Assembly: GCA_013824755.1 (NCBI GenBank)
Contig: PNOJ01000016.1
Span: 1 to 36,515 of the forward strand
Source: Gemmatimonas sp.
GTDB lineage: Bacteria > Krumholzibacteriota > Krumholzibacteriia > LZORAL124-64-63
Length of the DNA stretch: 36,515 nt
Reading direction: 5' to 3'
How positions within the stretch are numbered: the stretch's first letter is position 1; the number at the start of each line of letters is the position of its first letter. Below are positions 8,809 to 17,167 of the stretch, in pieces. The notes under the pieces were generated by a model. That model saw only the letters and a program-made list of their open reading frames with translations. It was not told the DNA's origin and ran no database searches. The translations under genes were made by a program, and so were the position numbers.

Positions 8809-9438
8809 ATGCCGATCCGATCCGCTGTCGCCGCCGCCTTCGCGGCCGCACTGGTCCTCTTCCCCGCGAGGAGCCCCGCCGTGAACGGAACCGTCCCTGC
8901 GCCCCGGTCCGAGACCGCCACCCTCGCCGGAGGCTGCTTCTGGTGCCTCGAAGCCGTGTTCCAGGAACTGGCGGGGGTGAGCCGCGTGGTCTCCGGCTAC
9001 GCCGGCGGCGGCCCGGGCCCCGTGACCTACAAGGAAGTCTGCACCGGGACCACCGGCCACGCCGAAGTCGTGCAGGTGACCTTCGACCCGGCGGTCATCC
9101 CCTACGCCGAACTGCTGGCCGTCTTCTTCACCATCCACGATCCCACGACCCTCGACCGGCAGGGCGCCGACACGGGCCCGCAGTACCGCTCGGCGATCTT
9201 CGCCCACGACGAGGAGCAGCAGCGCACGGCGGAGCGGGTCAAGGGCGAGGTGGCGGCGGCCGGCCTCTACCCGCGCCCCCCGGTGACGCGCGTCGGGTTG
9301 CTGGACGCCTTCATCCCCGCCGAGGTCGACCACCAGGACTACTACGCCAACAACAAGTCGCAGCCCTACTGCCGCCTCGTCATCGACCCCAAGCTCGAGA
9401 AGTTCCGCGACCGGTACCGCGACCGCTTGAAGCGCTGA
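8809..9438 (+). CDS. msrA: Exported peptide methionine sulfoxide reductase A
   Basis: The 209-residue protein contains the MsrA active site GGCFWCLEAVF (catalytic Cys43). It continues with VSGYAGG, GHAEVVQVTFDP, FFTIHDPTTLDRQGADTGPQYRSAI and the tail VDHQDYYANNKSQPYC with a likely resolving Cys near 188. It reduces the S-isomer of methionine sulfoxide in proteins. About 25 residues before the core (MPIRSAVAAAFAAALVLFPA) form a signal peptide, so it probably repairs oxidised envelope proteins, with electrons from a periplasmic thioredoxin-like donor not seen here. GAGGAG lies 5 bases before the ATG. It is divergent from ppk and ends convergently with the phosphoesterase gene. Confidence 0.93.
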   Translation: MPIRSAVAAAFAAALVLFPARSPAVNGTVPAPRSETATLAGGCFWCLEAVFQELAGVSRVVSGYAGGGPGPVTYKEVCTGTTGHAEVVQVTFDPAVIPYAELLAVFFTIHDPTTLDRQGADTGPQYRSAIFAHDEEQQRTAERVKGEVAAAGLYPRPPVTRVGLLDAFIPAEVDHQDYYANNKSQPYCRLVIDPKLEKFRDRYRDRLKR

Positions 9439-9440
9439 CT

Positions 9441-9469
9441 CCGGGCCGGCGCCGCCGGCGCGAGCCCGG
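9441..9469. terminator. GC-rich inverted repeat between convergent msrA and phosphoesterase genes
   Basis: CCGGGC (9441-9446) pairs with GCCCGG (9464-9469) around a short internal CGGC/GCCG hairpin in the 48-base gap between two convergent stops. It has no T tract, so a shared terminator role is inferred from position. Confidence 0.3.
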
Positions 9470-9486
9470 GTCTGCCGAGTCCCTGG

Positions 9487-10206
9487 TCAACCGAGTCGTT
9501 TGGCGAGCTGTTCGGGCAGGCCGGCGGCCAGGATCTTGGCCTGGGCCGCCGCGACGTCGTAGGCGACGCGGCGCAGGCGGACGCGACCTCCGTCGGCGTC
9601 GTAGAGGGCGTAGGAGGCGCGCGGGTCGTGGTCGCGGGGCTGGCCGACGCTGCCGACGTTCACCAGCCAGCGCTCGCCGGCGGCGAGTTCGAACGACTCT
9701 CCCTGTCCCCGCTTCGCGCCGTGGCCGTCGTCGCGCCAGCCGCCGGGCTGGTGGGAGTGGCCGATGAAGCAGACGCGCGGCGACTGGCCGGCGAAGCTGG
9801 CCGCGGCCGCCTGCGCGTCGTGCACGTAGTGCCAGGCGGCCGGTTCGTGGAGGGAGGCGTGGACGTAGACGGCGTCGGGTTCCTCGTGGAGCAGCGGCAG
9901 GCCGCCGAGCCAGGCGCGGCGCTCCGCGTCGAGCTGCCCGCGGGTCCAGGTCATCGCATCGAAAGCCTGGCGGTTGATGCCCAGCAGGACCCGGTCGCCG
10001 GCGGCCATCTCGTCGTGGTTGCCGCGGATGCAGGGCAGGCACGGCAGCCCGCGCACGAGGTCGACGCAGGCGACCGGATCGGCGTTGTAGCCGACGACGT
10101 CCCCGAGGCAGGCGAAGCGACCGGCCCCCTCGCGGCGCGCGTCGGCCACGACGGCGGCGAGCGCCTCGAGATTGGCGTGGATGTCGCTGAGGACCGCGAT
10201 GATCAT
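9487..10206 (-). CDS. Metallophosphoesterase (YfcE/MJ0936-like)
   Basis: The 239-residue protein has the metal-binding blocks of calcineurin-type phosphoesterases in order: SDIHAN (D8, H10), GDVVGYNADP (D36), RGNHDE (N63, H64), a HASLHEP block and GHSHQP. These bind two metal ions for hydrolysis of phosphodiesters or monoesters. It has no signal peptide, so it acts in the cytoplasm. The small single-domain build is that of YfcE/MJ0936-type enzymes, whose natural substrates are mostly unknown. The ATG at 10206 starts directly at the first beta strand (MIIAVLSD). An upstream in-frame extension of 30 residues lacks family character. The ribosome site is weak (GGACGGA). Confidence 0.85.
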   Translation of the reverse strand: MIIAVLSDIHANLEALAAVVADARREGAGRFACLGDVVGYNADPVACVDLVRGLPCLPCIRGNHDEMAAGDRVLLGINRQAFDAMTWTRGQLDAERRAWLGGLPLLHEEPDAVYVHASLHEPAAWHYVHDAQAAAASFAGQSPRVCFIGHSHQPGGWRDDGHGAKRGQGESFELAAGERWLVNVGSVGQPRDHDPRASYALYDADGGRVRLRRVAYDVAAAQAKILAAGLPEQLAKRLG

Positions 10207-10268
10207 GCGTGTTCCGTCCGCTGGGCTGGGGTGTGCGCCGGTCGCCGTGGGTCCCGCCGTCTCATTGC

Positions 10269-10296
10269 ATGATACGGCAGGGCGCCCGGTGCGCAA
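10269..10296 (-). promoter_or_regulatory. Candidate promoter for the metallophosphoesterase gene
   Basis: On the minus strand, TTGCGC (10296-10291) and TATCAT (10274-10269) are 16 bases apart. The -10 ends about 62 bases before the ATG at 10206. It sits in the only AT-richer patch of this short intergenic region. Confidence 0.35.
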
Positions 10297-10315
10297 CGAC
10301 GGGACGGCGGCCGGG

Positions 10316-11242
10316 TCAGTGGCTCCCCCAGGTTTTCTCGCCGGCGCGCACCGCCACCGCCAAGCGGTTGCCCTGAGGGGGCAGGGGGCAGGTCGCGTAC
10401 GGCGTGAAGGCGCAGGGCGGGTTGGTCGCCAGGTTGAAGTCCAGCACGACGGTCCCGTCGGGGCGCGGCGGGTCGGCCGACAGGAAGCGGCCGCCGCCGT
10501 AGGTCTCGTCGCCGCTGGTCGCGTCGGCGAAGACGATGAACAGCTCCTCGCCCGGCCCGCCCATCGGCGTGAGCCGGCATGCGCGGCCCTCCAGCTCGAA
10601 CACCAGCGTGCCCGGGCTCGGCGATTCCTCGAGGTTGCCCAGCACGTCGGGCACCATCACCCCTTGCGGCGGGTCGTGGGGTTCGAGCCTGGCCGTCACG
10701 CGCCAGCGCCCGCCCACCGGGTAGCGATCGATGCCCGTGAACCCGCGCCGGACCTCGCTCTCGCGGTCCTTGACGCGCAGGAAGCCGCGGCCGCCGCGCA
10801 CGATGACCTGGAAGAGCAGCGAGCCCGAGCGCAGCACGGTCGGCGGGCCCGGGACGTCCGGCGTCATGGCGACGGACGCCACCGCGACGGTGTCGCCGTC
10901 GACCAGCCGGTAGACGCGGGCGCCAGGGTCGAGGATGGGGTCGACCGTGAAGGCGAAGCCCGCCGCATCCGCGGTGACGACGCCGAGGTGCGCCGGGGCT
11001 GTCGCGGGCAGCCGCGCGCCGGCGTCCTCGGCCGAGCCCACCGTGTTGGCGCCGTCACGCAGGGGGTGCAGGCCGACGAGGGTCAGCCAGCCCGCCTCGT
11101 CGCGCAGGCGCTCGATGCGCGCGGCGTGCCAGGCTTCGACCTCGGCGAGGTGGGCGGGATCGGCCGGCTCGTCGCGCGGGCCGCAGCCCCCCGTCGCCAG
11201 TGCCAGCATCAGCGCCGCCGCCAGCGCGGTCTTGGTCTCCAT
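10316..11242 (-). CDS. DUF1684 family lipoprotein
   Basis: The 308-residue protein begins with a short lipoprotein signal (MLALATGGC; lipidated Cys near residue 20). It continues with DUF1684 features: WLTLVGLHPLRDGAN near the N-terminus, then the C-terminal block IVFADATSGDETYGGGRFL, VLDFNLATNPPCAF, YATCPLPPQGNRL and AGEKTW. The family is widespread but has no established activity that I know; the conserved N-P-P-C-A-F and Cys-containing strip suggests a conserved site. It should be membrane-anchored, facing the periplasm. The ATG at 11242 is chosen because the signal peptide starts there; the longer frame upstream is Arg-rich read-through. It follows the barrel gene by 17 bases in the same direction, suggesting an operon. 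Confidence 0.82.
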   Translation of the reverse strand: METKTALAAALMLALATGGCGPRDEPADPAHLAEVEAWHAARIERLRDEAGWLTLVGLHPLRDGANTVGSAEDAGARLPATAPAHLGVVTADAAGFAFTVDPILDPGARVYRLVDGDTVAVASVAMTPDVPGPPTVLRSGSLLFQVIVRGGRGFLRVKDRESEVRRGFTGIDRYPVGGRWRVTARLEPHDPPQGVMVPDVLGNLEESPSPGTLVFELEGRACRLTPMGGPGEELFIVFADATSGDETYGGGRFLSADPPRPDGTVVLDFNLATNPPCAFTPYATCPLPPQGNRLAVAVRAGEKTWGSH

Positions 11243-11259
11243 CAACGGCTCGATTCGTT

Positions 11260-11940
11260 TCAGAAGCGCACGTTCACGCCGACCTCGACGTGCAGCAGGT
11301 CGGTTTCCGACTCCGAGGGACGGAAGACGGGCCGGTCGCCGACGATGACGATGCCGCCCTCGGTCAGGTAGCGGGCCTGCTCGCCGGACAGCCACAGGGC
11401 TTTGAGGTCCAGGTCGAGGGCCCAGGGTTTCCGGTCGGTCGGCCGGGGCGAGCGCAGGCCGACCAGCAGGCCGCCGCCGCCGCCGTAGACCAGGGCGAAG
11501 TCGTCGTAGTTCACTTCCTTGCCGACCTCGTCGTCGTCCCAGTAGTCCTGGTCCTCGAGCTTCGACTCCGTCCAGAGGTACTGGCCGCCGAAGCGGCCCT
11601 CGAGGTAGGGGCGCACGGGGCCGCGCGGCGCCCGCAGCTGCATCAGCAGGTGGAAGGCGGCCAGATTGTTGGTCGTGGTCAGGTCCACGTCCTCGACCAG
11701 GGGCAGCTCGACGACGCGCGTTTCGCTGCCGTAGATCATGTAGCCCAGGCCGGCGCCCACCGCGAAGGCCGGCGCCGGGCTCCAGGCGTAGTGGCCCACC
11801 AGGCCGAAGCCGGGATTGTCCAGATTGTCGGCGAAATCCCCCTTGGGGACGCCCACGTCGATGCGGGCGCCCGCCTCGTGGCCGGCGAGGGCGGTGAGCG
11901 GGGCGGCGATCAGCGTCAGGACCAGCAGCAGGCGTCGCAT
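11260..11940 (-). CDS. Small outer-membrane beta-barrel protein
   Basis: The 226-residue protein starts with a signal peptide (MRRLLLVLTLIAAPLTALA). It then alternates amphipathic strands such as GFGLVGHYAWSP, FAVGAGLGYMIYG and YLEGRFGGQYLW with acidic loops (SKLEDQDYWDDDE), and ends in the strand VEVGVNVRF. A C-terminal Phe is the usual recognition feature for outer-membrane barrel assembly. The size fits an OmpW/OmpX-like eight-strand barrel, but I cannot name a family. GGAG lies 7 bases before the ATG at 11940; a longer frame upstream has no signal. It is followed 17 bases later by the DUF1684 lipoprotein, so the two envelope proteins may work together. Confidence 0.72.
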   Translation of the reverse strand: MRRLLLVLTLIAAPLTALAGHEAGARIDVGVPKGDFADNLDNPGFGLVGHYAWSPAPAFAVGAGLGYMIYGSETRVVELPLVEDVDLTTTNNLAAFHLLMQLRAPRGPVRPYLEGRFGGQYLWTESKLEDQDYWDDDEVGKEVNYDDFALVYGGGGGLLVGLRSPRPTDRKPWALDLDLKALWLSGEQARYLTEGGIVIVGDRPVFRPSESETDLLHVEVGVNVRF

Positions 11941-12034
11941 GTCGATCTCCAGAGCTCGGGTTGTGGGGACGTCGGGGCGGGCGCGTTTCGCGCTATCGAC
12001 GCAGCCGGCGAGCCGGTGTTGCACGCGCCCGTCG

Positions 12035-13099
12035 TCACAGCCACTTGCGCCGGCGGAAGAAGGAGAGCATGACGCCGCCGACAACCAGCGTGGCCGCCCA
12101 GAACGCCGGGTAGCTCCACTTCCAGGCCAGCTCCGGGAAATGCTCGAAATTCATGCCGTAGACGCCGGCCAGGAAGGTGACCGGGATGAAGATCGTGCCG
12201 ATGATCGTCAGCACCTTCATGACCTCGTTCATCTTGTTGCTGATGCTCGAGAGGTAGAGGTCCTGCAGGCCCGACAGCATGTCGCGGAACGACTCGACCA
12301 CGTCGATGACCTGGATCGCGTGGTCGTAGACGTCGCGGACGAAGACGCGGGTCTCGGGCCGCAGCAGCTCCGATTCCGTGCGCTCCAGGCCCGCGAGCAC
12401 CTCGCGCAGCGGCCACACGCTCTTGCGCAGCAGGATCATCTCGCGCTTCAGCTGGTGGACGGCCCGCTGCTGTTCCGGCCGGGGATCCTCGACGAGCAGG
12501 GATTCCAGCTCCTCGATCTCCTCGCCCAGCTGTTCCAGGATCACGAAGTAGTTGTCGACCACCGCGTCCAGGAGGGCGTAGGCCAGGTAGTCCGGCCCGT
12601 GGTTGCGGATGCGCCCCTTGCCGTTGCGGATCCGCTCGCGCACGGGGTCGAAGACGTCGCCCCAGCTTTCCTGGAGCGAGAACACGTAGCGGCTTCCCAG
12701 CAGCAGGCTGACCTGGTCGCTGCCCAGCTCCCGCTTTTCGGCGTCGTAGCTCAGCATCCGCACCACGATGTACAGGTAGTCGCCGTAATCCTCCAGCTTC
12801 GGCCGCTGGTGGGTGTTGACGACGTCCTCGAGGACCAGCGGGTGGAAGCCGAAGTGCGCCCCGAGGCCCTGCAGCAGTTCGGTGTCGTGGAGGCCGTCGA
12901 TGTCGATCCAGGTGACGGTCTCGCTGTCGCGGTGGGGGAGCAGCTCGGCGAGCGCGGCGGGCGTCGATTCCCGGCAGCACGCGGGGCCGTAGTCGAGGAC
13001 CGTGATCCCGACGTTCTCGACCTTGTGCTTCCCGACGTACTCGACGGTGCCGGGGGGCTGCGCGGCCTTCGTCGGGCGGCGCTGGGTGAGACGGGACAT
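12035..13099 (-). CDS. corA: CorA-type magnesium/cobalt transporter
   Basis: The 354-residue protein is a full-length CorA. It has a long cytoplasmic alpha/beta and helical funnel (VTWIDIDGL, LVLEDVVNTHQRPK, YLYIVVRML), the stalk helix region (NKMNEVMKVLTIIGTIFIP), the signature pore motif YGMNFEHFPEL after the first membrane helix, and a second helix ending in the basic tail RRRKWL. It forms a pentameric inner-membrane channel for Mg2+, sometimes Co2+ or Ni2+. An excellent ribosome site (AAGGAG, 7 bases before the ATG) fixes the start. It is divergent from the M16 protease gene and 94 bases upstream of the barrel gene running the same way. Confidence 0.93.
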   Translation of the reverse strand: MSRLTQRRPTKAAQPPGTVEYVGKHKVENVGITVLDYGPACCRESTPAALAELLPHRDSETVTWIDIDGLHDTELLQGLGAHFGFHPLVLEDVVNTHQRPKLEDYGDYLYIVVRMLSYDAEKRELGSDQVSLLLGSRYVFSLQESWGDVFDPVRERIRNGKGRIRNHGPDYLAYALLDAVVDNYFVILEQLGEEIEELESLLVEDPRPEQQRAVHQLKREMILLRKSVWPLREVLAGLERTESELLRPETRVFVRDVYDHAIQVIDVVESFRDMLSGLQDLYLSSISNKMNEVMKVLTIIGTIFIPVTFLAGVYGMNFEHFPELAWKWSYPAFWAATLVVGGVMLSFFRRRKWL

Positions 13100-13236
13100 T
13101 TCGGTCACTCCTTCGGTCCGCGGGTGCGGTTGTTCGCCTGGCTCCGGCAGCTTACCACGGCCCCGGGCGCGGGCAAGCACGCAAGAGGGCGCCGGGGTCG
13201 GCGTGGAAAGGGTGGGGCCCGCCGCGTTTCCCGTGC

Positions 13237-13242
13237 TATCCT
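13237..13242 (+). promoter_or_regulatory. Candidate extended -10 element upstream of the M16 protease
   Basis: TGCTATCCT provides TATCCT at 13237-13242 with an extended TG in front. It lies about 77 bases before the protease ATG in the 219-base divergent gap with corA. No matching -35 is seen, which an extended -10 can tolerate. Confidence 0.35.
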
Positions 13243-13318
13243 GCGGCCGCGGCCGGAACCGGACGACCGGGAATCCGTATGGAACGGGCCACCCACCACA
13301 TCCCCGAGGAGGAACCCG

Positions 13319-16033
13319 ATGCGCCGTTTCGCGCCCCTGCTGCTGGTGATCGTCCTGGCCGCGCCCGCCCTCGCGCAGGACCTGCCCGAGATCCCCTTCG
13401 AGAAGTACGTCCTGGAGAACGGGCTCGAGGTGATCCTGCACGAGGACCACACGATCCCCTCGGTGTCGGTCAACGTCTGGTACCACGTGGGATCGAAGAA
13501 CGAGAAGCCCGGCCGCACCGGCTTCGCGCACCTCTTCGAGCACATGATGTTCCAGGGGTCGCAGCACCACGACGACGACTACTTCGCGCCGTTGCAGCGC
13601 GTGGGCGGCCAGGTGAACGGGTCGACGAACGTCGACCGCACCAACTACTGGGAGAACGTGCCGAGCGAGCAGCTGGAGCTGGCCCTGTGGCTCGAGTCCG
13701 ACCGCATGGGCTTCCTGTTGCCGGCGATGACCGAGGAGCGCCTCGCCAACCAGAAGGGCGTCGTCCAGAACGAGAAGCGCGAGGGCGAGAACGAGCCCTA
13801 CGCCGTGGCCGACGAGCTGATGGCGAAGCTGCTCTTCCCCTCCGACCACCCGTACAGCCACACCGTCATCGGCAGCATGGACGACCTGTCCGCGGCCGCC
13901 AAGCAGGACGTCGCGGACTTCTTCGCGCTCTACTACACGCCCAACAACGCCAGCCTGTGCGTGGCCGGCGACTTCGACCCGGCCGAGGCGAAGGCGCTCA
14001 TCGCCAAGTACTTCGGCACGATCCCGCCGGGGCGGCCCGTGCAGCGGATCCGGCAGTGGATCCCCGTGCTCGAAGGCGAGCGCAGGGCGACGGCCGAGGA
14101 CGACGTCGAGCTGCCGCGGCTCATCGTGGCCTGGCATACCCCGGCCCTGTACGCGCCCGACGACGCCGAGCTGGGGCTGCTGGCGTCGGTCCTGACGGGC
14201 GGCAAGACGTCGCGCCTGTACCAGGCGCTGGTCTACGAGCAGCAGATCGCGCAGGACGTCTCGGCGTGGCAGAGCTCCCGCGAGATCGGCAGCGTCTTCC
14301 AGGTGGAGGTCACGGCCAAGGCGGGCGTCGAACTCGCGCAGCTGGAGCGCGCCGTCGACGCGGAGCTGCGGCGGTTGTTCGAGAAGGGGATCGCCGGGGA
14401 CGAGCTCGCCCGGGCCCAGACCGGTTTCGAGGTGCGTTTCATCCGGCGCCTGGAGAGCGTGGGCGGCTTCGGCGGCCGCGCCGACCTGCTCAACGGCTAC
14501 AACGTGCGCACCGGCAATCCGGGCTTCCTGGCGCAGGACCTCGGCCGCTACCGCGCCGCGACGCCCGCGGGCGTGACGGCCGCCGCCCGCCGGCACCTGG
14601 ACCTCGGGCGGCGCGCCGTGCTGCACATCGTGCCGCACGGCAAGCCCGCAGCCGCGGATCTCGCGGTCGACCGCGCCGCGATGCCCGCGGCGGGGAAGCA
14701 GCGCGACTTCACGCCGCCGCCGATCCGCACGGCGGAGCTGCCCGGCGGCCTGAAGCTGTACCTCGTCGAGAAGCACGAGCTGCCGCTGGTGCAGGTCAAC
14801 CTGGTGGTGCGCTGCGGCTGGGCCGTCGACCCGGCCGATCGGCCGGGCACGGCTTCGCTGACCGCCGACCTGCTGGACGAGGGCACGCGCAGCCGCGACG
14901 CGCTGGCCATCTCGGACCGCGCGCGCGATCTCGGCGCCCAGCTCGGCTCGTACAGCAGCTTCGACGGTTCCTACGTCAGCCTCGGCGTCCTGAAGCGGAA
15001 CCTCGACGCGGGTCTCGCTCTGCTGGGCGACGTGGTGATGAACCCCACGTTCCCGGCGGCCGAGCTGGAGCGCCTGCGCAGCCAGTACCTCGGGCGCATC
15101 CGCCAGGAAACGGTCGAGCCCGAGCTGACCGCCACGAAGGTCTTCCAGAAGCTGATGTTCGGCGAGGGCCACCCCTACGCGCAGCCGTTCAGCGGCACCG
15201 GCACGCACGCGTCGGTGGAGGCGATCACGCGCGAGGACCTCGTGCGCATCCACGAGACGTACTACCGCCCCGGCAACGCCGCCGTCGTCGTGGCGGGCGA
15301 CATCACGCTGGACGAGGCCGTCGCCGCGGTGACGCGCGCGCTGCGCGGCTGGGAGCCGCGGCCGGTGCCCGCCGTGGTCGTGCCGCCCGCCCGCCCGCGA
15401 CAGGGCGCGCGGATCTGCATCGTGGACCGCCCCGGCGCCCAGCAGAGCGTGATCCTGCTCGGCCAGGCCGGCCTCAAGCGCAACGATCCCGACGTGCTGC
15501 CCCTGAACGTGTTCAACATGCCGCTGGGCGGGCAGTTCATGTCGCGCATCAACATGAATCTGCGCGAGGACAAGGGCTACACCTACGGCGCCCGCACCAC
15601 GAGCATGTCCATGGCCGGCGGGGGCGTGTTCCTGGCCAACGCCCCGGTCCAGACGCAGTACACCAAGGAGTCGGTGGCCGAGCTGCTGAAGGAGCTGCGC
15701 GAGGTGCGCGGCGAGCGGCCGCTGGCGGCCGCCGAGCTGGCGGCCGGCAAGAACCAGCTGATCAAGTCCTTCCCCCAGCGGTTCCAGACGATCCAGGGGA
15801 TCGCCGGCCAGCTGGGCGAGCTGGTGCTCTACGACCTGCCCCTGGACGACTGGACCACCTACCGGTCGCGCGTCGACGCGGTCGGCGCCGAGGAGGCCGC
15901 GCGCATGGCCCGCGAGCATCTCGACCCCGACGCGATGCGCCTGGTGATCGTGGGCGACCGCGCGGTGATCGAGCCGGGCCTGCGCGAGCTGGACCTCGGC
16001 GACATCGAGGTGGTGGACGCGGACGCCGACTGA
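13319..16033 (+). CDS. Exported M16 zinc metalloprotease, two-domain (insulinase/pitrilysin family)
   Basis: The 904-residue protein has a signal peptide (MRRFAPLLLVIVLAAPALAQ) and two M16 halves. The first bears the inverted zinc motif HLFEH (H71, E74, H75) and the downstream zinc-ligand Glu in QNEKREGENEP (E152), at the spacing expected of active M16 subunits. The second half (from about residue 470, TAELPGGLKLYLVEKHELPLV) lacks HxxEH, as in the usual catalytically silent partner domain, but keeps substrate-binding features near YTYGARTT. It should degrade peptides in the periplasm or at the surface. GAGGAGGAA lies just before the ATG at 13319. The gene is monocistronic between corA (divergent) and a terminator. 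Confidence 0.92.
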   Translation: MRRFAPLLLVIVLAAPALAQDLPEIPFEKYVLENGLEVILHEDHTIPSVSVNVWYHVGSKNEKPGRTGFAHLFEHMMFQGSQHHDDDYFAPLQRVGGQVNGSTNVDRTNYWENVPSEQLELALWLESDRMGFLLPAMTEERLANQKGVVQNEKREGENEPYAVADELMAKLLFPSDHPYSHTVIGSMDDLSAAAKQDVADFFALYYTPNNASLCVAGDFDPAEAKALIAKYFGTIPPGRPVQRIRQWIPVLEGERRATAEDDVELPRLIVAWHTPALYAPDDAELGLLASVLTGGKTSRLYQALVYEQQIAQDVSAWQSSREIGSVFQVEVTAKAGVELAQLERAVDAELRRLFEKGIAGDELARAQTGFEVRFIRRLESVGGFGGRADLLNGYNVRTGNPGFLAQDLGRYRAATPAGVTAAARRHLDLGRRAVLHIVPHGKPAAADLAVDRAAMPAAGKQRDFTPPPIRTAELPGGLKLYLVEKHELPLVQVNLVVRCGWAVDPADRPGTASLTADLLDEGTRSRDALAISDRARDLGAQLGSYSSFDGSYVSLGVLKRNLDAGLALLGDVVMNPTFPAAELERLRSQYLGRIRQETVEPELTATKVFQKLMFGEGHPYAQPFSGTGTHASVEAITREDLVRIHETYYRPGNAAVVVAGDITLDEAVAAVTRALRGWEPRPVPAVVVPPARPRQGARICIVDRPGAQQSVILLGQAGLKRNDPDVLPLNVFNMPLGGQFMSRINMNLREDKGYTYGARTTSMSMAGGGVFLANAPVQTQYTKESVAELLKELREVRGERPLAAAELAAGKNQLIKSFPQRFQTIQGIAGQLGELVLYDLPLDDWTTYRSRVDAVGAEEAARMAREHLDPDAMRLVIVGDRAVIEPGLRELDLGDIEVVDADAD

Positions 16034-16057
16034 CCCCTGATCCGCGCCCACGCACGG

Positions 16058-16087
16058 CGGCGCCCCGTCCTTCCGGACGGGGCGCCG
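16058..16087. terminator. Strong bidirectional terminator hairpin
   Basis: A perfect 13-pair stem (16058-16070 with 16075-16087) closes on a TTCC loop and is followed by TTCTCGTG. It lies between the convergent M16 protease stop (16033) and the AraC gene stop (16116), so it probably ends transcription from the protease side and may serve both. Confidence 0.7.
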
Positions 16088-16115
16088 TTCTCGTGAGGAA
16101 CGCCGTCGTCCGGGA

Positions 16116-17058
16116 TCAGAGGGGCTTCACCGGGATGCAGACCTCGAACACGAGGCGGCCCGTCGCGGGGTCGGGCTCGCCGTAGCAGAGCTCGAGGCAG
16201 GGCCGCTCGTCGCACTGCCACCCGCTGCCGGGCAGCCAGCGGGCGAAGATGTCCGTCCAGGCCGGGCCGAAGTCGGCGACGGTGCCGTCGACCCTGGAGA
16301 CGGCGTAGCGTCCCCCCGGCAGCACGGCGGTGTTGACCTCGCCGTCGGGCTCGAAGCCGGGGGGCAGCGGGACGCAGGCGTCGTAGCGGCAGCGGTCGGG
16401 CGGCGTCACTTCGGGGCTGTCGTGGCAGATGCTGACGGTGGGCTCGCCGGGCCGCAGCAGGCCGCGCGGTCCCGCCCACCGGCACATCCTCTCCCACAGC
16501 GCCTGCTCCATGGTGCCGTAGCGGCCGGTCGCCCTCAGGTAGGCCACGCGCTGCCGGGGCAGGTCCTTGATCGTCACGTCCATCGTCGGGCTCCTTGGTT
16601 CGGGTTCGGGGAACACGAACCCAGGATGCGCCGCCGCGGTCGGCGCTGCTTGGCCGTCCTTGCGGTCGGCTTGACCGTGGTTGCGCATCTCGGCGCGGGT
16701 CCGGCGCCGCCAGGCGCTCGGCGGCTCCCCGAACCGCTGGCGGAACTCCCGCGAGAAGACGGCGTGGCTGGAGAACCCGCAACCCAGCGCCACGCCGAGC
16801 ACGGAGGTGCCCGGGTTGTGCGTCAGCGCGTTCGCGGCCGCCTCCAGCCGCAACCGCTTCACGCAGGCGCCCAGTCTCGCCGGTCAGGGCCGTGAAGATC
16901 CGGTGGAAGTGGAAGGGCGAGAAGCAGGCCACCGCGGCGAGCGTCTCGAGATCCAGACGTTCGTCGAGATGGGCGGCGATGTGGTCGTGGACCGCGTTGA
17001 TGCGCCGCGCGTACTCGCGCCGCGACGCCGACGTGATCCGGTCCTGCGGTTCCGACAT
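16116..17058 (-). CDS. AraC-family regulator with GyrI-like effector domain, frameshifted
   Basis: The first frame (17058 to about 16875) encodes an AraC-type DNA-binding start: INAVHDHIAAHLDERLDLETLA and FSPFHFHRIFTALTGET. Sense then moves to another frame (about 16874 to 16116): VKRLRLEAAANAL, GVALGCGFSSHAVFSREFRQRFG, then from about residue 150 a GyrI-like ligand domain (MDVTIKDLPRQRVAYLRATG ... CLELCYGEP ... FEVCIPVKPL). Two missing bases (or one extra) near 16871-16876 would restore about 314 residues, with ET-x-G-x-x-V-x-R-L-R-L-E spacing as in relatives. Such regulators bind DNA with two helix-turn-helix units and sense small hydrophobic ligands. GGGAGG precedes the ATG. The break falls between the two helix-turn-helix units, so the unrepaired protein could not bind normally. 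Confidence 0.75.
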
Positions 17059-17084
17059 GGCGCCTCCCGGGCGGTGACCGGCGC

Positions 17085-17090
17085 AGGATA
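17085..17090 (-). promoter_or_regulatory. Candidate -10 element upstream of the AraC-type gene
   Basis: On the minus strand the stretch GTTATCCTGCG gives TATCCT (17090-17085), 26 bases before the ATG at 17058. A poor -35 candidate (TTTCCG) is 18 bases further up. The word matches the candidate elements before msrA and the M16 gene. Confidence 0.35.
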
Positions 17091-17109
17091 ACCCGCCAGC
17101 CCCGGGACC

Positions 17110-17144
17110 GGAAACGAAAAGCGGGACCTCCGGGGAGGTCCCGC
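17110..17144 (-). terminator. Intrinsic terminator of the cytochrome/barrel operon
   Basis: A perfect 10-pair stem (17144-17135 with 17130-17121) with a four-base loop is followed on the minus strand by TTTTCGTTTC. It begins 23 bases past the octahaem gene stop at 17168. This is the most classical terminator in the window and separates the operon from the AraC gene downstream. Confidence 0.8.
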
Positions 17145-17167
17145 CGTCGCGAGCCGTGAGGGGCCCG

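Noticed and set aside
12035-16051. 1338-residue minus-strand frame ending in CorA
   Set aside because: Only the last 354 residues are CorA; the rest is antisense to the M16 protease, which has clear motifs.
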